From positions 96,371 to 160,370 of the forward strand of contig JAOXRS010000156.1 in assembly GCA_025800385.1 (NCBI GenBank): a DNA stretch of 64,000 bases, in the 5' to 3' direction. How positions within the stretch are numbered: the first letter of the stretch is position 1; every line of letters starts with the position of its first letter. A program made the translations under genes and the position numbers. Below the pieces are notes generated by a model. The model ran no database searches and was not told the origin of the DNA. It was given only the letters and a program-made list of their open reading frames with translations. Shown piece by piece: positions 8,416 through 18,012 of this stretch. This stretch comes from Candidatus Albibeggiatoa sp. nov. NOAA (lineage in GTDB: Bacteria > Pseudomonadota > Gammaproteobacteria > Beggiatoales > Beggiatoaceae).

Positions 8416-10374
8416 TTATTTTTTGTCATCTTTAACTTCTGTATATTCAGCATCAACAACATCTTCTGCTGCATTACTGCTGTTGCCACCAGCTTGCTGT
8501 TGGGCTGCTGCCGCTGCTTGAGCTGCATCTGTAAAGCCTTCTGGTGCTGCACCCTCAGGATTATCACCATAAGCTTGTTGTGCAATACGGCTAGACACTT
8601 CTACTAATGCTTGTGTTTTCGCTTCAATCGTGTCTTTGTCGTCGCTTTTCAAAGTTTCACGTAATTCAGCAATTGCTGCTTCTGCTGCTGCTTTATCTGC
8701 ATCAGATACTTTCTCGCCTAAATCTTTAATCGATTTTTCAGTGGCGTGAATCATTTGCTCAGCAGAATTACGTGCAGTCACTAATTCTTGGAATTTTTTA
8801 TCTTCCGCTGCGTGTTCTTCTGCATCTTGTACCATCTTATCGATTTCGGCATCAGATAAACCACTAGACGCTTTAATTTCGATCTTCTGTTCTTTACCTG
8901 TCGCTTTGTCTTTCGCAGAAACGTGTAAGATACCATTTGCGTCAATGTCAAAAGCCACTTCAATTTGAGGTACACCACGAGGTGCTGGTGGAATACCTGT
9001 TAAGTCGAATTTTTCTAACGACTTATTCGCAGAAGCAACTTCACGTTCACCTTGTAATACATGTACCGTTACCGCAGTTTGGTTGTCGTCTGCAGTTGAG
9101 AAGATTTGTGATGTCTTAGTTGGAATCGTAGTGTTTTTAGGAATTAATTTAGTCATTACGCCACCCATTGTTTCGATGCCTAATGACAATGGTGTTACGT
9201 CTAATAATAAAACGTCTTTCACATCACCCGCTAATACCGCACCTTGAATCGCCGCACCAATTGCAACTGCTTCATCAGGGTTTACGTCTTTACGTGGTTC
9301 TTTGCCGAATAATTCTTTAACCGCATCTTGTACTTTAGGCATACGAGATTGGCCACCAACTAAAATCACGTCATCGATTTCGCTAGCAGATAAGCCTGCA
9401 TCTTTTAATGCTGTACGACATGGTGTCAATGTACGTTCAACTAAATCGTCAACTAAAGATTCTAATTTAGCACGGTTTAATTTGATATTTAAATGTTTAG
9501 GGCCTGACGCATCCGCTGTGATGTAAGGTAAGTTGATGTCAGTTTGCGTGCCTGAAGACAATTCGATTTTGGCTTTTTCTGCTGCTTCTTTCAAACGTTG
9601 TAACGCTAATGGATCAGTTTTTAAATCTACGCCAGATTCGTTTTTGAATTCTTCAACCAAGAAGTCGATAATACGTAAATCGAAATCTTCACCACCTAAG
9701 AATGTATCACCGTTAGTAGATAATACTTCAAATTGGTGCTCGCCATCGATTTCAGCAATTTCAATAATTGAAACGTCAAAAGTACCACCACCTAAGTCAT
9801 AAACCGCAATTTTTGAGTCGCCTCTTTTATCTAAGCCGTATGCTAATGAGGCTGCTGTTGGTTCGTTAATAATACGTTTTACGTCTAAACCTGCAATACG
9901 ACCCGCATCTTTAGTTGCTTGACGTTGTGAGTCATTGAAGTAAGCAGGGACAGTAATAACCGCTTCTGTAACATCTTCACCTAAGAAATCTTCAGCGGTT
10001 TTTTTCATTTTCATCAATACGCGTGCAGAAATTTCAGGAGGTGCCATTTTATTATCTTTTACACCAACCCACGCATCGCCATTGTCAGCTTTGACGATTT
10101 TGTAAGGCACCATATCGATGTCACGTTGTACGATTTGATCAGCGAATTTACGACCGATTAAACGCTTGACCGCAAACAATGTATTGGTTGGATTAGTGAC
10201 CGCTTGACGCTTTGCAGATTGACCAACTAACACTTCATCATCATTGGTAAATGCCACGATGGAAGGTGTTGTACGTGCCCCTTCGCTATTCTCGATGACG
10301 CGAGGATTTTTACCTTCTAGGATTGCCACACAAGAGTTGGTCGTTCCTAAGTCAATACCAATAATTTTGCCCAT
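8416..10374 (-). CDS. dnaK: Chaperone protein DnaK (Hsp70)
   Basis: At 652 residues the length is normal for DnaK. The nucleotide-binding domain starts with [10 protein letters not shown] and carries [15 protein letters not shown], the [10 protein letters not shown] phosphate loop and VGGQSRMP. The interdomain linker [12 protein letters not shown] lies near residue 390. The substrate-binding domain and helical lid follow, ending in a Gln/Ala-rich tail and [12 protein letters not shown]. DnaK refolds proteins with DnaJ and GrpE in the cytoplasm. grpE lies 120 bp upstream on the same strand; dnaJ is not downstream, where a terminator follows, so it must be elsewhere. AAGGAG precedes the ATG. 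Expression probably comes from the sigma32 promoter before grpE. Confidence 0.98.
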   Translation of the reverse strand: MGKIIGIDLGTTNSCVAILEGKNPRVIENSEGARTTPSIVAFTNDDEVLVGQSAKRQAVTNPTNTLFAVKRLIGRKFADQIVQRDIDMVPYKIVKADNGDAWVGVKDNKMAPPEISARVLMKMKKTAEDFLGEDVTEAVITVPAYFNDSQRQATKDAGRIAGLDVKRIINEPTAASLAYGLDKRGDSKIAVYDLGGGTFDVSIIEIAEIDGEHQFEVLSTNGDTFLGGEDFDLRIIDFLVEEFKNESGVDLKTDPLALQRLKEAAEKAKIELSSGTQTDINLPYITADASGPKHLNIKLNRAKLESLVDDLVERTLTPCRTALKDAGLSASEIDDVILVGGQSRMPKVQDAVKELFGKEPRKDVNPDEAVAIGAAIQGAVLAGDVKDVLLLDVTPLSLGIETMGGVMTKLIPKNTTIPTKTSQIFSTADDNQTAVTVHVLQGEREVASANKSLEKFDLTGIPPAPRGVPQIEVAFDIDANGILHVSAKDKATGKEQKIEIKASSGLSDAEIDKMVQDAEEHAAEDKKFQELVTARNSAEQMIHATEKSIKDLGEKVSDADKAAAEAAIAELRETLKSDDKDTIEAKTQALVEVSSRIAQQAYGDNPEGAAPEGFTDAAQAAAAAQQQAGGNSSNAAEDVVDAEYTEVKDDKK

Positions 10375-10494
10375 TATTTACTCCTTAGTAAGTTGTTCTT
10401 TTCTGCCATGATTAGTTAAGGGTGCGAAGCTGTATTTTCAAGCTATTTTTCAGCTTTATTTCATGGCGTTATCAATTTTTAAATCTTTTTGAGA

Positions 10495-11142
10495 TTAAGC
10501 CTGTTTAGCAACCACGACTTGAGCAGGACGTAATAAACGCTCATTAAGGTGGTAACCTTTACGATGTACGATGACGACCATGTTGTCTTCTACATTAGGA
10601 ATCGGTTGCATTGCCATTGCTTCATGCCATTCTGGATCAAATTTCTGATCTTGAGGATTGATTTCTTCGATACCAAATTTGTTTAACACGTCGATTAAGG
10701 CTTTATCAGTTAAATCCATGCCTTCGATGACCGCATCTACTTGTGTGTCAGGCTTGTTTGCTGCTTCAATACCTAACTCTAAATTATCACGAATAGGTAA
10801 TAATGCATTGGCAAATTTTTCTAACGCGAACTTACGTGCTTTTTCAATGTCACGTTCAGTACGTTTTTGTAGATTTTCATATTCTGCTTTTTGGCGTACT
10901 AATGCATCCCAGCTATCTTGTGCTTTTTTCTCAGCAGCCGCTAATTTGGCTTCAGTTTCCATTAATTTAGCTTTTAAACTTTCTGCTGACACTTCTTCTG
11001 CTTGCGCTTCTTTTGCATCGTCTGCTGTTGTTTCTGCTGTTTCAGTTTGCTCAACTGCTTCTACTTTTTCTTCTACTACAGCTGCTTCTACTGGTTCAGC
11101 TTGTTTTTTATCTTCGTTTTCTGGTTGCACCGTATTTGTCAT
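10495..11142 (-). CDS. grpE: Nucleotide exchange factor GrpE
   Basis: About 215 residues. The N-terminal third is acidic and low in complexity (rich in Glu, Ala, Val), followed by a long coiled coil (KLMETEAKLAAAEKKAQDSW) and the beta-wing domain with GxxFDPxxHEAM (DQKFDPEWHEAMAMQPI) and VVIVHRKGYHLNERLLRPA. GrpE releases ADP from DnaK. I start it at the ATG at 11140-11142, which follows GGGAG; the longer frame begins with TTG inside that ribosome-binding site. It is co-oriented with dnaK and preceded by a heat-shock promoter. Confidence 0.95.
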   Translation of the reverse strand: MTNTVQPENEDKKQAEPVEAAVVEEKVEAVEQTETAETTADDAKEAQAEEVSAESLKAKLMETEAKLAAAEKKAQDSWDALVRQKAEYENLQKRTERDIEKARKFALEKFANALLPIRDNLELGIEAANKPDTQVDAVIEGMDLTDKALIDVLNKFGIEEINPQDQKFDPEWHEAMAMQPIPNVEDNMVVIVHRKGYHLNERLLRPAQVVVAKQA

Positions 11143-11204
11143 ATTGACTCCCAAAAAGGTGTAAAGTCTGGATTCATTTACCTAGAATATTTAAGAGATT
11201 TTTT

Positions 11205-11230
11205 ATGGGGATAAATAGACTTGATTCAAG
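11205..11230 (-). promoter_or_regulatory. sigma32 (heat-shock) promoter of grpE-dnaK
   Basis: On the minus strand CTTGAA (plus 11225-11230) is followed after 14 bp by CCCCAT (plus 11205-11210) and AAAA. This matches the RpoH consensus CTTGAA-N11-15-CCCCATNT closely and lies 63 bp upstream of the grpE start. Confidence 0.8.
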
Positions 11231-11282
11231 AGCTATAAGTGAAAATAAATCATGGTTTTGTTAATAGTTATATTTTTAATCT

Positions 11283-11615
11283 TCATTTAGATTTATTACA
11301 CTCAAGGTTAGTACCTAAATGCTGATTAATCAGTCCGCAAGTGGTGGGAAAAGTGGATACTATCCAAATAGAAAATATAACAATAATGCCCACAACAGCC
11401 CAGCGCATCAGAATCTTAAAAAGCTGGATCAGGTCTTTATACAATGCTGCCAGAATTTTAGGTAAATAATAAAATAAAATAAACCCCACCACCATAGCAC
11501 AGATAATGATAAAAACTTCTAAAGGATGGTTGAGCAAATAAGATTTTAAAGCATTAACAGCCTCTCTGATTAATTCAATAAAATATGTCAGTGCTTGAGT
11601 AAAATCTTGTTGCAT
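11283..11615 (-). CDS. Small membrane protein of unknown function
   Basis: A 110-residue protein with two predicted membrane segments (about 34-58, LEVFIIICAMVVGFILFYYL, and 70-88, WAVVGIIVIFSIWIV) separated by a short Lys-containing loop. The N-terminus is acidic/amphipathic and the C-terminus has two Cys. No family is recognised. It stands alone between grpE and the next minus-strand gene. AAAGG precedes the ATG at a suitable distance. Its amino-acid composition is that of a real protein, but there is no functional clue. Confidence 0.6.
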   Translation of the reverse strand: MQQDFTQALTYFIELIREAVNALKSYLLNHPLEVFIIICAMVVGFILFYYLPKILAALYKDLIQLFKILMRWAVVGIIVIFSIWIVSTFPTTCGLINQHLGTNLECNKSK

Positions 11616-11821
11616 CCAGTCAACCTTTCTGGTTTTTTACAAATCTTGTATATGCTGCAATTATACAAAAAGGCAATATATCATACAGTGATGGCTTTTT
11701 ATTGACAAAATAATCGATTTAAAGGTACGAAAGACATTGGACAAAAAAACAGAAATAGAGTGAAGTCAAAAATCTATATAAGATTGACATACTGATCTCT
11801 ACAACTGTCTTTTGATAAAAA

Positions 11822-13279
11822 TTAATCGCCTAATACTTGTTGTAGGGCATTTAATCGCTCATGCTCAGGATCAATGGATAACCCACGCTCAACCAGTGAT
11901 TTTGCGGCTGTGATACGACCTTGACGTTGACGTTTCTTAGCCAAATCATAATAGCGAGTGGCCAATGCAACAATTGCTTGTTTTGCATTTTCACTCTCAG
12001 GATTCATCCGTAACATGATTTTATAAGTTTGGTACGCGCTATCATCTTCTGGTGTGGTGAATTTTTTCCGTGCAATTTGTCTGTCAGCGATTTCTAACAT
12101 ACGCTTTTCAACATCGGCTAAACTGGCTTGTGTAATTTCATGTTGTGGAGCGGTGTTGTACATTAAGCGAGCATTGACATAGGCATTGTCATTTTTTGGT
12201 TTCGTGATGTTGTCGCGCTCTAAGTGAATATCAACCCGTGCTTTAAGTGCCAGTAAAATCTCTTTTAATAAGTTTTTTGTACCTTCATGTTCAGGGGCAA
12301 GTTTTTGTAAACGCTGGTACACAATCATGGCATTGCGATTTTTAGGGTAAGCAATCCAGCCTTCTTTTAAGTTTTTCTGCGCTTCTGCTTGATACCAATC
12401 GACGATACTGGTTAAAACTTCATTGGCTTTTTCCTGATCTAACTTTTGTAATGCTTGATAGGTTGCATAAGCGTTATCGCCTTCAGGTCTTGTTAAACGT
12501 AAGCGGCGTAATTGTACTTTGGCTTTTGACACTAATCTTTTAACTTGCGCCTGTTGTTGAGGGGTTAATTCAGGTTTAGACTCTATGACTTCAGGCTTGG
12601 CTGCTACAGGTTGTTTTGTATCGGCTGGCATTTCATGAGGCAATGCAGTTGTAACAGCTACTTCTGACAATGGGGTTTTCTCAGGTTTTGCTTCTTGCTC
12701 AGGTGCAGGTGCTTTAACAGTATTCGCTGATTCAGGTTGTGCTACAGCTTCTACAGGTTTTTTTTCAACGGGTTTGACGGTTTTTTCCACTTCAGGACGA
12801 GCCACTGTTTCTACGATAGGTTCAGGCTTCACCACTGTTGGGATTGCTTCTTGAGTTGGTGGTGCTGTATTGGATGTTGTGGCGATAGTTTCTGTATTTG
12901 ATGCATCTACTTGCTCTTTTGGTGTTGCAACAGTTTCATCAATAACAGGCTCAATAGGTTTTGATTCAGGTTGGGATATAGCAGGCTCAGTTTGAATGTC
13001 AGTATTTTCTGCTGCTGCACCCGTATTACTTGCTACTTTAACAGGTTCAGCAGATGATTCTGATTTGGTCAATGCTTCAATTTGTTGTTGTACTTCTGCA
13101 ACCAATGGTTGAACATGTGGTTTTAGTTGTGGATAAAAATAATAGCCGCCACCACCCAGCCCTGCAAGCAGCAGTAACCAGATAAACCACCCCCCACCTG
13201 AACGCTTTTCTCCAGATAGCCTAACGCGCTCTTTTAAGTAAGGGTCTGTGATTTTCATTTTTTGATTTTGTTTAATCAT
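11822..13279 (-). CDS. Membrane-anchored repeat protein with DNAY-type helical repeats
   Basis: The 485-residue protein has a short cytoplasmic N-terminus, one membrane segment near residues 31-50 (GGGWFIWLLLLAGLGGGGYY), then about 190 residues rich in Pro, Glu, Lys, Val and Thr that probably span the envelope. The C-terminal 240 residues hold four related units of roughly 60-70 residues marked by RPEGDNAYATYQAL, YPKNRNAMIVYQRL, KPKNDNAYVNARLM and PEDDSAYQTYKIM, resembling TPR/Sel1-type helical pairs. A final TPR-like stretch (SLVERGLSIDPEHERLNALQ) closes it. I do not know the function; similar units occur next to formylglycine-generating-enzyme-like domains in Beggiatoa-type proteins, which suggests an envelope scaffold. 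It has no operon partner. Confidence 0.7.
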   Translation of the reverse strand: MIKQNQKMKITDPYLKERVRLSGEKRSGGGWFIWLLLLAGLGGGGYYFYPQLKPHVQPLVAEVQQQIEALTKSESSAEPVKVASNTGAAAENTDIQTEPAISQPESKPIEPVIDETVATPKEQVDASNTETIATTSNTAPPTQEAIPTVVKPEPIVETVARPEVEKTVKPVEKKPVEAVAQPESANTVKAPAPEQEAKPEKTPLSEVAVTTALPHEMPADTKQPVAAKPEVIESKPELTPQQQAQVKRLVSKAKVQLRRLRLTRPEGDNAYATYQALQKLDQEKANEVLTSIVDWYQAEAQKNLKEGWIAYPKNRNAMIVYQRLQKLAPEHEGTKNLLKEILLALKARVDIHLERDNITKPKNDNAYVNARLMYNTAPQHEITQASLADVEKRMLEIADRQIARKKFTTPEDDSAYQTYKIMLRMNPESENAKQAIVALATRYYDLAKKRQRQGRITAAKSLVERGLSIDPEHERLNALQQVLGD

Positions 13280-13570
13280 TCCTGAACGTCCAATACCAGT
13301 CGCTTATCGTCAACAAGCTATTATAAAGCAATTAACAATAGCATCGCTACCAAGATTGATGAATGACATCAAAGCTAACCTATTTTTATGACAGCAAAAG
13401 CGATAAAAATAGCGACAACTTTTCTTGATCTCACTTACTCAATTCTAGTATGAGTATTTTTAACAAATTGGATAGCCATTATGGCCAACATAAATCTGGT
13501 TACAACTTTGCTTATTAATTTTGAAATGAGTAGAATTAAGTGTTTTTGCAAGCTTGGTTGGTAAGCATCA

Positions 13571-14584
13571 ATGGCAATAATTTTAGTGACAGGCGTTGCG
13601 GGTTTTATTGGTTCAGCACTGGCACAGCGTCTATTAAAACGTGGGGATACTGTTTGCGGTATTGATAATTTGAATGATTATTATGCTGTTGAGTTAAAAC
13701 AAGCCCGTCTTGATCGTTTAACACCGTTTGAACAATTTCATTTTCAACAACTGGATATTACTGATAGAGCGGCAATCCGAGCATTATTTGAGCAACATCA
13801 GTTTGATGTAGTGGTAAATTTAGCAGCTCAAGCGGGCGTTCGCTACTCAATCGACCATCCAGAATTGTATTTTGATACCAATCTCACAGGGTTCGGGCAC
13901 ATTTTAGAAGGTTGTCGCCAAACTCATGTTAAACACTTGGTCTATGCTTCATCCAGTTCTGTTTATGGCGCAAATGTAAAACAGCCTTTCAGTGAGTCCG
14001 ACAGTGTTGACCATCCAATTTCCCTTTATGCTGCAACCAAAAAAGCCAATGAATTGATGGCACATAGTTATGCACATTTATATGATTTAGCTTGCACAGG
14101 ATTGCGGTTTTTTACTGTTTATGGCCCTTGGATGCGCCCTGATATGGCATTATTTAAATTTGCTAATTTGATGGCAGCAGGTCAACCTATTCCTGTCTAC
14201 AATCATGGTGAAATGGTTCGAGACTTCACTTATATTGATGATATTATTGATGGAGTTGAGCATGTTATCGACCAGCCCGCACAAAAAAATATTGAATGGA
14301 ATCCCCAAGACCCCATACCTTCTAGCAGTCAAGCACCTTATCGAATTTACAACATAGGTAGTAGTCGTGCTGTCAGTCTCATGTATTATATTGAGCTATT
14401 AGAGAAACATTTGGGTCTGAAAGCAAAGCTAGATTTACAGCCATTACAAGCAGGTGATGTCTTAAAGACCTTTGCAGATACTACACTACTACAACAAGAT
14501 TTTGATTATTCACCCACAACTTCGGTTGAGTATGGTGTTGCCCAGTTTGCCGCATGGTATAAAAGCTTTTACCCTCAACCTTAA
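13571..14584 (+). CDS. NAD-dependent UDP-sugar epimerase, UDP-glucuronate 4-epimerase type
   Basis: A 337-residue extended short-chain dehydrogenase. It has the Rossmann motif TGVAGFIGSA at the N-terminus, NLAAQAGVRYS, the SSSSVYG serine region and the catalytic YxxxK (YAATKKANE). RFFTVYGPWMRPDMA and YIDDIIDGV match capsular UDP-glucuronate/UDP-galacturonate epimerases. The enzyme interconverts nucleotide sugars for exopolysaccharide or lipopolysaccharide. It precedes the FimX-like gene by under 100 bp in the same direction, but the link may be incidental. The exact sugar is inferred. Confidence 0.85.
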   Translation: MAIILVTGVAGFIGSALAQRLLKRGDTVCGIDNLNDYYAVELKQARLDRLTPFEQFHFQQLDITDRAAIRALFEQHQFDVVVNLAAQAGVRYSIDHPELYFDTNLTGFGHILEGCRQTHVKHLVYASSSSVYGANVKQPFSESDSVDHPISLYAATKKANELMAHSYAHLYDLACTGLRFFTVYGPWMRPDMALFKFANLMAAGQPIPVYNHGEMVRDFTYIDDIIDGVEHVIDQPAQKNIEWNPQDPIPSSSQAPYRIYNIGSSRAVSLMYYIELLEKHLGLKAKLDLQPLQAGDVLKTFADTTLLQQDFDYSPTTSVEYGVAQFAAWYKSFYPQP

Positions 14585-14672
14585 GTCAGGTCGACTTAAC
14601 AGGTAATTGTACTATAATCAACGTAACACCCAGACTGGCGCATGGATACTGGTATTTTCAAGGAGAAACAGT

Positions 14673-16781
14673 GTGATACAGAATGACATTATCCGCTTAA
14701 TTGTGATTGAGGAATCTGCCAACGATGCTGAGGTCATTCTGAATCGACTACGTAAAGCACGTTTTCCTATCCGTCCTAAGCACATTGAAGATGATGAAGA
14801 TTTACAAGATGCCTTAGCCCAACAAGAATGGGATTTAATTATTACCGTTCCTCGTATTGGCGATCCTGAAATTTATGAGCTGACTGCAACCACCGTATGT
14901 GAAATTGTCAAAACAGCCAAGCAAGATATTCCCATTGTGGTCATTACCGAAGAAATGGATGGCCAAGTGATTGCAGAAGCCCTTGCTGCGGGTGCTAAAC
15001 AAGTTGTGCCTGATAGCCCTGAGACCTGTTTACAAACAGTAGTAGGCTTAGAACTGGAAAATCTTGCAGAACGTCGTAAACGCCGTCAATTAGAGCAACT
15101 CTATAAAGACAGTCAAAAGCACAACAAGATGTTGTTAGAAACGTCTCGTGATGCAATTGCCTATGTTCATGATGGTATGCACATTCACGCGAATCCAAGC
15201 TATTTAGATATGTTTGGCTATAAAAAGCTAGAAGATATGGAAGGCGTGCCGATCATGGATTTGGTGGCAATGAACGACCAAGCCAATTTTAAAGAGTTCA
15301 TGCGCGACTTTATGGCGGACACCAAAGAGGAAGAACGCAATATCAATTTAGAAGGTCTCAAGTCCAACAATAAACGTTTCAAATTTAAAATGGAAGTCAG
15401 TCATGCACGGTATGACAGCGAGCCTTGTATTCAAGTCATTATTCGTGACCAATCTCAAAGTGAAGAATTAGAACGTCAATTAAAAGAAGTCAGTCGCCGC
15501 GATCAGCTTACAGGTCTATTCAATCGCCAACATTTCCTTGCTTTACTTGAAAAGGCGTTGGCTAAAGCCATGGCTGAGCACGTGCGCAGTGTGCTTTTAT
15601 ACGTCATGATTGATGATTTTGTTTCCATTCGTGACCGTGTGGGTGTTGGTGGGGCTGATCCTGTGATTCAAAACATTGGTAAGCTTTTGAAAAAAGTCGG
15701 TGATGGTGGCAGTGTGGCACGCTTCAATGACAGTGCTTTCACCATTTTAATTCCCGACAAAGATGTTAAATATGCGGGAGCTTTAGCTCAGAAAATCTGC
15801 AAAGCAGTTGAATCTCAAGTGACTGAAATTGGTGATCAAACTTTAGTTGCAACATGTAGTGTTGGTATTGCGTTGGTTTTGGCCTCCTCTGCTACACCGC
15901 AAGGGGTTTTAAGCGATGCGCACGCCGCTTGTACTGAAATGCAGCGAAAAGGCGGCAATGGCTTTAATGTATACAAAGCTGTGGTCAGTAAAGCAGGTGC
16001 AGACAAGGAGCATAAAAATAGTGATGTGGCCAAGCTAATTGAAACCGCATTTGATGAAAATCGTTTATCGTTACGCTTCCAACCTATTGTCAGTTTGCAT
16101 GATGAGACTCAAGCGATTTATGAAGTCTTTTTACGTATGCAAGATTCTGAAGGGCAACCTGTGCCCACTGCTGATTTATTCAATGCAGCTGAACAAGCCA
16201 ATATGGTGACAGACTTAGATAAGTGGGTTTTGAAAGAGAGTTTGGCTAAAATTGCCGAAAAAGAAAAACAGGGCGAACCTACACATTTATTTATTAAATT
16301 ATCAGATCAATCGATTCGAGATGAAAGTGTTTTATTATTTATTCGTAAGTTGTTAAAAGCAGCCCAAGTACCGGGAGATCGCGTGATTGTTGAAATCAGC
16401 GAATCCAGTGCGATTAGTCAGGTCAAATTAGCCAAAGCATTTATGACTGCGTTGAAATCTATGAATTGTCAGTCGGCTCTAGAGCATTTTGGTACAGGTT
16501 TGAATTATGAAACTACGTTACGTCATTTACCTGTGGATTATGTCAAAATTGATAGCTCATTTACTAAAGGTTTAGGCGGTAGTGAAAATGCTGAAAATCA
16601 GAAAGCAATTGAAGATATTGTGAAGAAAACCCATGAGCTTGGCATGAAGACAATTGCAGAAGCGGTGGAAGATGCGAATAGTTTAACTGTGCTCTGGTCG
16701 TGCGAGGTCGATTTTGCACAAGGTCATTATATTCAAGAGCCGATTGATGATTTGATTTTTGATTTTTCTGATGAGGAATAA
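14673..16781 (+). CDS. FimX-like protein: REC-like, PAS, degenerate GGDEF and EAL domains
   Basis: About 702 residues. I start it at GTG 14673, seven bases after AGGAG; the longer frame starts at an unsupported TTG. In order: a receiver-like domain lacking a clear phospho-aspartate, a PAS domain (LLETSRDAIAYVHDGMHIH), a GGDEF domain in which the signature is RFNDSAF, and an EAL domain whose motif is EVF (YEVFLRM). This order and these degenerations match FimX of Pseudomonas and Xanthomonas, a c-di-GMP receptor that positions type IV pilus assembly and twitching rather than making or cleaving c-di-GMP. The conserved QPIVSL at the start of the EAL domain is compatible with ligand binding. Orthology is likely but not proven; no pil genes are nearby. 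Confidence 0.8.
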   Translation: MIQNDIIRLIVIEESANDAEVILNRLRKARFPIRPKHIEDDEDLQDALAQQEWDLIITVPRIGDPEIYELTATTVCEIVKTAKQDIPIVVITEEMDGQVIAEALAAGAKQVVPDSPETCLQTVVGLELENLAERRKRRQLEQLYKDSQKHNKMLLETSRDAIAYVHDGMHIHANPSYLDMFGYKKLEDMEGVPIMDLVAMNDQANFKEFMRDFMADTKEEERNINLEGLKSNNKRFKFKMEVSHARYDSEPCIQVIIRDQSQSEELERQLKEVSRRDQLTGLFNRQHFLALLEKALAKAMAEHVRSVLLYVMIDDFVSIRDRVGVGGADPVIQNIGKLLKKVGDGGSVARFNDSAFTILIPDKDVKYAGALAQKICKAVESQVTEIGDQTLVATCSVGIALVLASSATPQGVLSDAHAACTEMQRKGGNGFNVYKAVVSKAGADKEHKNSDVAKLIETAFDENRLSLRFQPIVSLHDETQAIYEVFLRMQDSEGQPVPTADLFNAAEQANMVTDLDKWVLKESLAKIAEKEKQGEPTHLFIKLSDQSIRDESVLLFIRKLLKAAQVPGDRVIVEISESSAISQVKLAKAFMTALKSMNCQSALEHFGTGLNYETTLRHLPVDYVKIDSSFTKGLGGSENAENQKAIEDIVKKTHELGMKTIAEAVEDANSLTVLWSCEVDFAQGHYIQEPIDDLIFDFSDEE

Positions 16782-16783
16782 GT

Positions 16784-16822
16784 AAAAAAGTACCCATCCG
16801 CTAGACCTTACGAGATGGGTAC
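16784..16822 (-). terminator. Strong hairpin after the FimX-like gene; intrinsic terminator geometry on the minus strand
   Basis: GTACCCATC (16790-16798) pairs perfectly with GATGGGTAC (16814-16822). On the plus strand it directly follows the FimX-like stop but lacks a U-tract. On the minus strand it is followed by six U. The nearest minus-strand gene ends 375 bp upstream at 17199. I see no gene in 16823-17148. Confidence 0.6.
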
Positions 16823-17148
16823 AATCCGTCAAAAAGGAGGAAGTTACTTACCAGTGTAGTGGTGATTATTAGATTTTCAAGCTATCCATATTACCCAATA
16901 GACTTAATGGTATGAAACGCGATCTAAAAGGTTAACGCCCTCCAAATCCTAGGCTTTTTCTATCTTCATTTATTTCATTTAAATGTCTAAATTGTATTGT
17001 TAAGAACTATTTGGAAAGCAAAATATATTGAGAAGAGATGTTTCTATTTTAGATATTAGGACAGGTAATCATCGTTTGTAGACAGTACTGATATTTGCAG
17101 AAAGTATAATCTTGAAGAAGGAAGCTGCTATAAAATGTAGTAGATGAA

Positions 17149-17183
17149 TGTGCCTATCATCATGCTAAAAATAGATGGGCACA
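17149..17183 (-). terminator. Hairpin downstream of the DoxX gene
   Basis: TGTGCC-T-ATC (17149-17158) pairs with GAT-G-GGCACA (17174-17183). It lies 16 bp after the DoxX stop codon; no clear U-tract follows, so termination is only suggested. Confidence 0.4.
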
Positions 17184-17198
17184 CTCATTGGTAATAGC

Positions 17199-17729
17199 TT
17201 ATTTATGAATATCGCCGTCTACATAATCAGGGTCTTTCATAAATTTGCGTGCAAGCCAATAATCAACACTGGCTTTGCCTGCACCGCTAAACAATAATGG
17301 TAAGAATAAGATCATGTACATCAATGGTAGTTTGAAGTTACCACCGCTGCTATTACAAATGTCATAACCATATTTAAATAATTCTGACAGGCTATCCCAG
17401 TTTGCTGGTACATGTACACTAATTGTTGCGACGATGGTTAAAATCATCAATGAAACTGAGAAGAAGCGCGTACCTAAACCAATTAATAATGCAATTGCGC
17501 CAACTAATTCAAACCATGTTGCCATTTGCCAACTGATTTCGACAGGTACAATATTAAACGGGTACGGAAATTTATCTTGAATATGAGCAAACCAGTTATC
17601 GCCTGTGAACTTAGTATAGCCCGACTCCCAAAACTCCCAAGCCAGCAATGTACGAATGCCTATTTGCGGTAAAAATGTACCAAACCAATTTAATTTATCA
17701 GTAATCCAAAAATAGAGGCTTATTAGCAT
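17199..17729 (-). CDS. DoxX family membrane protein
   Basis: A 176-residue protein with four membrane segments. The DoxX signature is in the first half (IGIRTLLAWEFWESGYTKF), followed by the conserved WQMATWFELVGAIALLIGLGTRF. This is the small integral-membrane DoxX/HvfX family, whose members act with oxidases, in sulfur or redox metabolism, or in metal-peptide biosynthesis. No hvfA/B/C-type partners are nearby, so no specific role can be given. GGAGACC precedes the ATG. The gene stands alone, opposite to the FimX-like gene. Confidence 0.8.
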   Translation of the reverse strand: MLISLYFWITDKLNWFGTFLPQIGIRTLLAWEFWESGYTKFTGDNWFAHIQDKFPYPFNIVPVEISWQMATWFELVGAIALLIGLGTRFFSVSLMILTIVATISVHVPANWDSLSELFKYGYDICNSSGGNFKLPLMYMILFLPLLFSGAGKASVDYWLARKFMKDPDYVDGDIHK

Positions 17730-18012
17730 GACGAGGGTCTCCGTTTGGCTGTTTGTTGCACTGGGTTTTCATATAAACATAGGATTTGGAATGTCATATT
17801 GAAGCCTTCCTATTCCAATGTTGATTTAATAAACTGAATCGTAACATGGTCTGTTGAATTCATGTTGTATTTTAGTGCATTCACTCGCTTTTGGGTTTTC
17901 CTTTATTCTTATAATCAACGCCACAAAGCAGTTTTTATTTTAAAACGACCATTGCCTTATTATTCAACCCTCTTCTATTTCAGAATATATGGCATGTAGC
18001 TTAATGCATTAT

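Noticed and set aside
10658..11164. A 168-codon plus-strand open frame opposite grpE
   Set aside because: It mirrors the grpE codons, is Ser/Ala-rich from the antisense of Glu/Ala codons, and has no ribosome-binding site.
17199..17729. HvfX of a copper-peptide (hvfABCX) operon
   Set aside because: The protein is DoxX-like, but no hvfA, hvfB or hvfC-like gene is adjacent.
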